NCBI GenBank assembly: GCA_001723765.1
Contig: MAYW01000016.1
Span: 1 to 47,614 of the forward strand
From: Candidatus Scalindua rubra
GTDB lineage: Bacteria > Planctomycetota > Brocadiia > Brocadiales > Scalinduaceae
DNA: 47,614 nucleotides
Direction: 5' to 3'
The notes beneath the pieces were generated by a model, which was not told the origin of the DNA, made no database searches, and saw nothing but the letters and a program-made list of their open reading frames with translations. Shown in pieces: positions 44,195-47,614 of this stretch. Numbering within the stretch: position 1 is the stretch's first letter; every line of letters begins with the position of its first letter. The position numbers and the translations under genes were made by a program.

Positions 44195-44435
44195 TATTAG
44201 TACCAGTACTTACGGAATCCGAGTTCATTTGTTGACCAATGATACTTTTCGCTTCCTCATCCCACTTTCCGGCAGCGCCTTTTCGTACCATGCGGCCCAC
44301 GCGTACGGCCTCTCTCACTTCATCTTCCGACGCACCTGCTTCTTGCGCCTTCGCGAAATGGAACTTCAAACAGGGAACACAGTTTGCAGTCACGGATGCT
44401 CCAACAGCAATCAGCTCCTTCATTTTGGTGTCCAT
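44169..44435 (-). CDS. Carboxymuconolactone decarboxylase / AhpD-like protein
   Basis: 88 residues. The CxxC peroxidase-type motif is present: VTANCVPCLKFHFAKAQEAG, then SEDEVREAVRVGRMVRKGAA. This resembles small CMD-family proteins with AhpD-like disulfide reductase motif; the proton-relay His is placed as expected (CLKFH). Ribosome site GGGAGG before the ATG. The C-terminal ten residues run into a dispersed repeat. G+C is higher than the surroundings, suggesting a different origin. Confidence 0.9.
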   Translation of the reverse strand: MDTKMKELIAVGASVTANCVPCLKFHFAKAQEAGASEDEVREAVRVGRMVRKGAAGKWDEEAKSIIGQQMNSDSVSTGTNRDSAYFRA

Positions 44436-44572
44436 GATGAATCCTCCCTTCAGGATACATGTCTAACGGTGGCAATCAGGCGTGGGCGAGAGACCAGCCG
44501 CGTCAGCACCCAGCAGCCCCTTCCTGTCACCTGGATTGATTAGTTAGGCTCAATACTGATAATTCATATGCA

Positions 44573-46627
44573 CTAGATTTTTTTTTGGATTTCAGATTTC
44601 AATTCATTGAAATCTTTACGATTTTGTTTATACCATGCATAGCTAAATTGCTTTAAGCTCTTCGAAACAATTAACTCAGTATGTGCTGCGTGGTAGTCAT
44701 GAAGTTTATATGCGAAGGTACGAGCCTTATTGAAATGATAAATTGGACACCTTTTATCAATCCGGATCGCACGGTCATAGAACTCTAATGCTTTATCAAA
44801 TTGGCTAGTAAAATCTGAATAGAGCGTTCCTATTTGGCTCCATACAGAAGCATCTTCAAGGCCAAGGAGAAGAGCGCCGGCCATGGAATCGTCGCCAAAC
44901 TCCAATTTTCTTGCGATATCTGCAAGTTGATCCCATGCCATAGTTGACATTGGTCTAAGTATTTCAAGAGGTGCAAATGCTTCACTTTTAGGAAACCCAC
45001 AAATTAACTTCAGTTTGCAGTAAGCAACGATTTCTTTAGCAGTGTGATGTTCGTAGGAAATAACCTCGTCAAGCCATCGACAAGCAAGAAGCGCATCTTG
45101 CTTGTATTTTTCCTCATCGTTAGTATTGTAATAAACCCCAATTACTGCGTAAGCGAAAAAAGATACGTTTGAGTGAAAACGCCTCCTATCATCATCTCTT
45201 TCTGCAACTGATTTAAAAACATAAATAGCCTCCTCATTTCTATGCCGCATTCTGAGCTGTTTAGTCAACTCGTATGCAGCAACGGGTGATCCTTCCTTGT
45301 ACGCAAGATGAAGTAATTCTAACCCATGTATTGCTTTATCAGAATCCATAGTGGCAGTATTAGCAAACAGACACAGTGCAAGTTCATGTTTAGTCAAAGC
45401 ACAATCATTTAAGTTATAAGCATTTTGGGCATCTTCTAATGCTTGTTTCTTTATGTTATTAATTTCGAGTTTTGCCTTTTGCCCACTTCCACTTCTTTTT
45501 TGCAGCAGTGTTGCCATAGCCCTTTTGCCTTTAGCCCGCAAAGCAAACATCTCACTTTCCTTCACATTATTAGATTTCGCATTTATTCTGATAAGTAAAC
45601 CAATTTTTCTTGTTGCCGTATTTAGCCGGCTAATTATTTTGTTTAGCTCAACTGAATTACCGGCTAATTGTGAAAAATCTATGGCCCAATTAACGAAATT
45701 ATTGACTGCGATATACATTTCTGATTCAGTAATCTGCATTTGAAAAATGAGTTCATAAATCCTCTCAATTTCTAAGTTGATATTATGAAATTCTTTTAAA
45801 CTTCTCGCTTCTCTGGAAGCCTGAGTAAGCATTCTCACTTTTAGATCTAAATATGAAAAGTCACCTAGAGATAACCAATTCAATCTACTTAATAGTTGAG
45901 TAATAGCTTTTCTTCTGGTTCGTCCAATAGCGTCTTTTCTGCATTGTAGAAATTCTTGCTCAATGCCTCTAATCAGACTTAAGCAATCATTCTCAGAAAA
46001 TTTAGTTATATCGCTTTGAAACTTTTGTTTTGGTTTATAAGGAAACAGGGGGATCCATGGGTAGCCGCCTGTTTTTTGCCCTTCACTATTAATAAAAGAA
46101 TTATTATCACCGTCTGCCCATACTATGGGCAAATTATTGTTAGGGCATTGAAAATGATAAGCAACAAGCAAACCACAATCACCATACCCTAGTGGATGCG
46201 GGGGGCAAACTTTGTCGCCTAACAACTGAATTTTTTCAAGTTGCTGTAGTGTAAAAATATTCTTTTCGTGAATAGTCGGCGTGGACAATTCAGGAACAAT
46301 GGTGATATTGGGAAATTCTTTTCGAAATACAGACAAGGCTTTTCTTGCAAGCGCATAGCATAGAATAAAACAATTGGAGTCACCCACGTATTTTATTAAA
46401 TGCGAAAATTCTCTAATAAACTGATCTCCAGAGCCATGCGTATCGTTGAAAAATAGTAAAATTTTTCCACCACTATCCTCTATTACAACATTACTTGCGT
46501 CCATGAATACTTTTTTAGACAGTCCCCACTCTTTCCTTAACTTGTATGCGTGAGAATCTGCACTGTCAGCATTCCCGTCTGGTGTAACAACTATAATATC
46601 TTCAAAGTTTTTTCCTTTATCTACCAA
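44573..46627 (-). CDS. PRTase-CE-like conflict-system protein, main part with helical repeats
   Basis: 684 residues in the same frame as 46631-46882, separated from it only by TAG TAC. Motifs: KILLFFNDTHGSGDQFIREF (a PRPP-loop-like nucleotide/phosphate site) and PPHPLGYGDCGLLVAYHFQC with NNNLPIVWADGDN, the pattern of the PRTase-CE domain of predicted prokaryotic conflict systems. From about residue 230 the protein is all helical with TPR/Sel1-like units (HELALCLFANTATMDSDKAI, KALEFYDRAIRIDKRCPIYH). So an effector-like domain is joined to a helical-repeat sensor or scaffold. Assignment of the domain is by memory of its motifs. Confidence 0.68.
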   Translation of the reverse strand: MVDKGKNFEDIIVVTPDGNADSADSHAYKLRKEWGLSKKVFMDASNVVIEDSGGKILLFFNDTHGSGDQFIREFSHLIKYVGDSNCFILCYALARKALSVFRKEFPNITIVPELSTPTIHEKNIFTLQQLEKIQLLGDKVCPPHPLGYGDCGLLVAYHFQCPNNNLPIVWADGDNNSFINSEGQKTGGYPWIPLFPYKPKQKFQSDITKFSENDCLSLIRGIEQEFLQCRKDAIGRTRRKAITQLLSRLNWLSLGDFSYLDLKVRMLTQASREARSLKEFHNINLEIERIYELIFQMQITESEMYIAVNNFVNWAIDFSQLAGNSVELNKIISRLNTATRKIGLLIRINAKSNNVKESEMFALRAKGKRAMATLLQKRSGSGQKAKLEINNIKKQALEDAQNAYNLNDCALTKHELALCLFANTATMDSDKAIHGLELLHLAYKEGSPVAAYELTKQLRMRHRNEEAIYVFKSVAERDDDRRRFHSNVSFFAYAVIGVYYNTNDEEKYKQDALLACRWLDEVISYEHHTAKEIVAYCKLKLICGFPKSEAFAPLEILRPMSTMAWDQLADIARKLEFGDDSMAGALLLGLEDASVWSQIGTLYSDFTSQFDKALEFYDRAIRIDKRCPIYHFNKARTFAYKLHDYHAAHTELIVSKSLKQFSYAWYKQNRKDFNELKSEIQKKI

Positions 46628-46630
46628 GTA

Positions 46631-46882
46631 CTAGTGTATCTTTGTTTTATACGTCAAAAGTAATTTTTCGATCCTATGTTCATTAAAGTAATCAATTTCT
46701 AGAAAAATATTTAAGGCAATTTCTTTTTCTTCCATATCGCGAAAGTTTAAAAACCATCTATCCAAGTACTCTTCCATGACGGAACTAGGAAAGCCCATTG
46801 ATGCGATTTTATCTTCAATTTGACGTTGGTGATCAGTTGATAAACTCTTTAGAAAGTTGTCAGTGTATTCAAATTTTACCAA
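46631..46882 (-). CDS. N-terminal part of the PRTase-CE protein, ending at an in-frame amber codon
   Basis: 83 residues starting MVKFEYTDNFLKSLSTDHQR, with WFLNFRDMEEKEIALNIFLE and IDYFNEHRIEKLLLTYKTKI. This helical lead-in (an 'eiALniL..IDYf' pattern) is the usual N-terminus of PRTase-CE proteins. It ends at TAG (46631-46633), after which the same frame continues for 685 codons. A CAG to TAG change would explain it. GGAG and AGGTC precede the ATG. Confidence 0.65.
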   Translation of the reverse strand: MVKFEYTDNFLKSLSTDHQRQIEDKIASMGFPSSVMEEYLDRWFLNFRDMEEKEIALNIFLEIDYFNEHRIEKLLLTYKTKIH

Positions 46883-47198
46883 TGTGACCTCTCCTTATGA
46901 AATTTATTTTATTAAGCCTAAACAAGTTATTATAAAGTTTCTGGATAACAACACTATTATAATGATTTCCAGAAAAGCAAGACTACTACTTTATGAAGAA
47001 GCAGAGGTAAAGTTCATGTATTTACGTCCCTGTAAGCATAAACCTGTATTTAAGATAACTTATCCACATCAAAAGTTGTGGTATAGTTTTTATGCTGTTT
47101 GAATTGAATGAGACTGAAATGTGATAATAAATCTATATATTATTGAAGTCAAGATGAAAAATCCGACTTTTAGATGGAAGGCAACAGAATAAAAAAAC
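46883..47198. other. 316-bp intergenic stretch
   Basis: A/T-rich promoter region for the minus-strand PRTase-CE gene. No convincing gene, although a short plus-strand frame antisense to that gene's start exists. No repeat recognised. Confidence 0.5.
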
Positions 47199-47614
47199 TT
47201 ACTTGTTGCTTTTAAAACCTATTTTGCCTTTTGGTTTTTCTGGTGGTCCTATTAATTTTCTCATTACGTCAAATACAGCCTTAAACTGGTGGTCATACTT
47301 TTTTTCCATAGCTTCAATTTTTCTCTGTAATTCTTTATGAGTTGCAAGCATTTCTAGGAGCTTTGTAAATGTCCTTACAATTGCTATACTTGCCTGTATT
47401 GCAACGGGGCTTTTAATTACGTTGCAGCCATTAACGTTCCATGTTCCGTGAAAGCATATAGCAAATACCCGCCCAGGCTCCTTTGATGGTATCGCATTTT
47501 GCGATACCAACATATTTGCTTCTTCTTTAGTTAATTGGAAACATAAAATCTTCTTGGAAATCGAAGCACTGTTTTCTTTTTCAACCTTGCCTCTCTTTAA
47601 TTCTAACTGGATTT
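47199..47614 (-). pseudogene. ORF6N (KilA-N-like) gene with several frameshifts, cut by window edge
   Basis: The C-terminal part is well preserved: SPVAIQASIAIVRTFTKLLE, MLATHKELQRKIEAMEKKYD and PPEKPKGKIGF. The conserved N-terminal words are found, but in different frames: RFP, EDFMF and QLTKEEANML near 47525-47570, and YAFTEHGTLMAAT near 47435. At least three one-base indels are needed to join them. ORF6N proteins are phage- or mobile-element-associated. Either a decaying gene or low-quality sequence. Confidence 0.75.

Noticed and set aside
46857-47102. Plus-strand frame antisense to the PRTase-CE start
   Set aside because: It overlaps a better supported gene and has no ribosome site; no recognisable motif.

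Overview
The window is AT-rich bacterial chromosome with short intergenic spacers and many overlapping ATGA/TAATG gene junctions. A complete Bat (aerotolerance) operon, a PEP-CTERM protein, a full rod-shape/peptidoglycan operon and an Mla/MCE lipid-transport operon point to a Gram-negative member of the PVC group. An anammox-type planctomycete (Brocadiales) is my best guess, but this is inference from gene content; no rRNA or tRNA gene was recognised to confirm it.

Layout. (1) 1-8571, minus strand: moxR, DUF58, a membrane-anchored parvulin, a lipoprotein-BatA fusion, batB, batC and batD (batD runs off the left edge). (2) 8572-11512: an intergenic segment with interleaved complementary arms, a small gene, a broken PAS histidine kinase overlapping a membrane-anchored Hsp20, a ComEA-like protein and an Hsp20 relic. 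(3) 11563-13685: a complete insertion sequence with 34-bp terminal inverted repeats. (4) 13866-20534: ParE-type toxin-antitoxin, a small membrane protein plus its relic, an RRM protein, a small parvulin, a HyuA-like protein, GxxExxY and ParB-like proteins, and a PEP-CTERM protein. (5) 20535-27113: accessory zone with DUF433/DUF5615, palindromic repeats, a truncated DUF3800 gene, a membrane protein, a NUDIX hydrolase and a two-gene unit (TIGR04255 plus a HicB/HicA-like fusion), the last part bracketed by 54-bp direct repeats. (6) 27114-36857, minus strand: lnt-mreB-mreC-mreD-mrdA-rodA-TIGR03960 radical SAM operon, with a textbook MITE (25-bp TIRs, 9-bp target duplication) between mreC and mreD. 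(7) 36991-41508, plus strand: parA, a convergent moeA 5' fragment, then lipoprotein-mlaE-mlaF-mlaD. (8) 41576-47614: small accessory genes, a BNR-repeat protein, an AhpD-like protein, a PRTase-CE conflict-type protein interrupted by an in-frame amber codon, and a degenerate ORF6N gene.

Two kinds of damage recur. First, single-base indels in homopolymers break batB, rodA, mreB, lnt, the BNR gene and the moeA fragment; because mreB, rodA and lnt are core genes, sequencing error is the simplest explanation. Second, deletion-like joins appear inside genes (lipoprotein::BatA, the PAS kinase, the Hsp20 relic, parA/moeA, probably DUF3800).

The most promising candidates for something new are the TIGR04255 + HicB/HicA-like pair inside a repeat-bounded islet, the split PRTase-CE protein, and the pseudoknot-capable sequence upstream of moxR.
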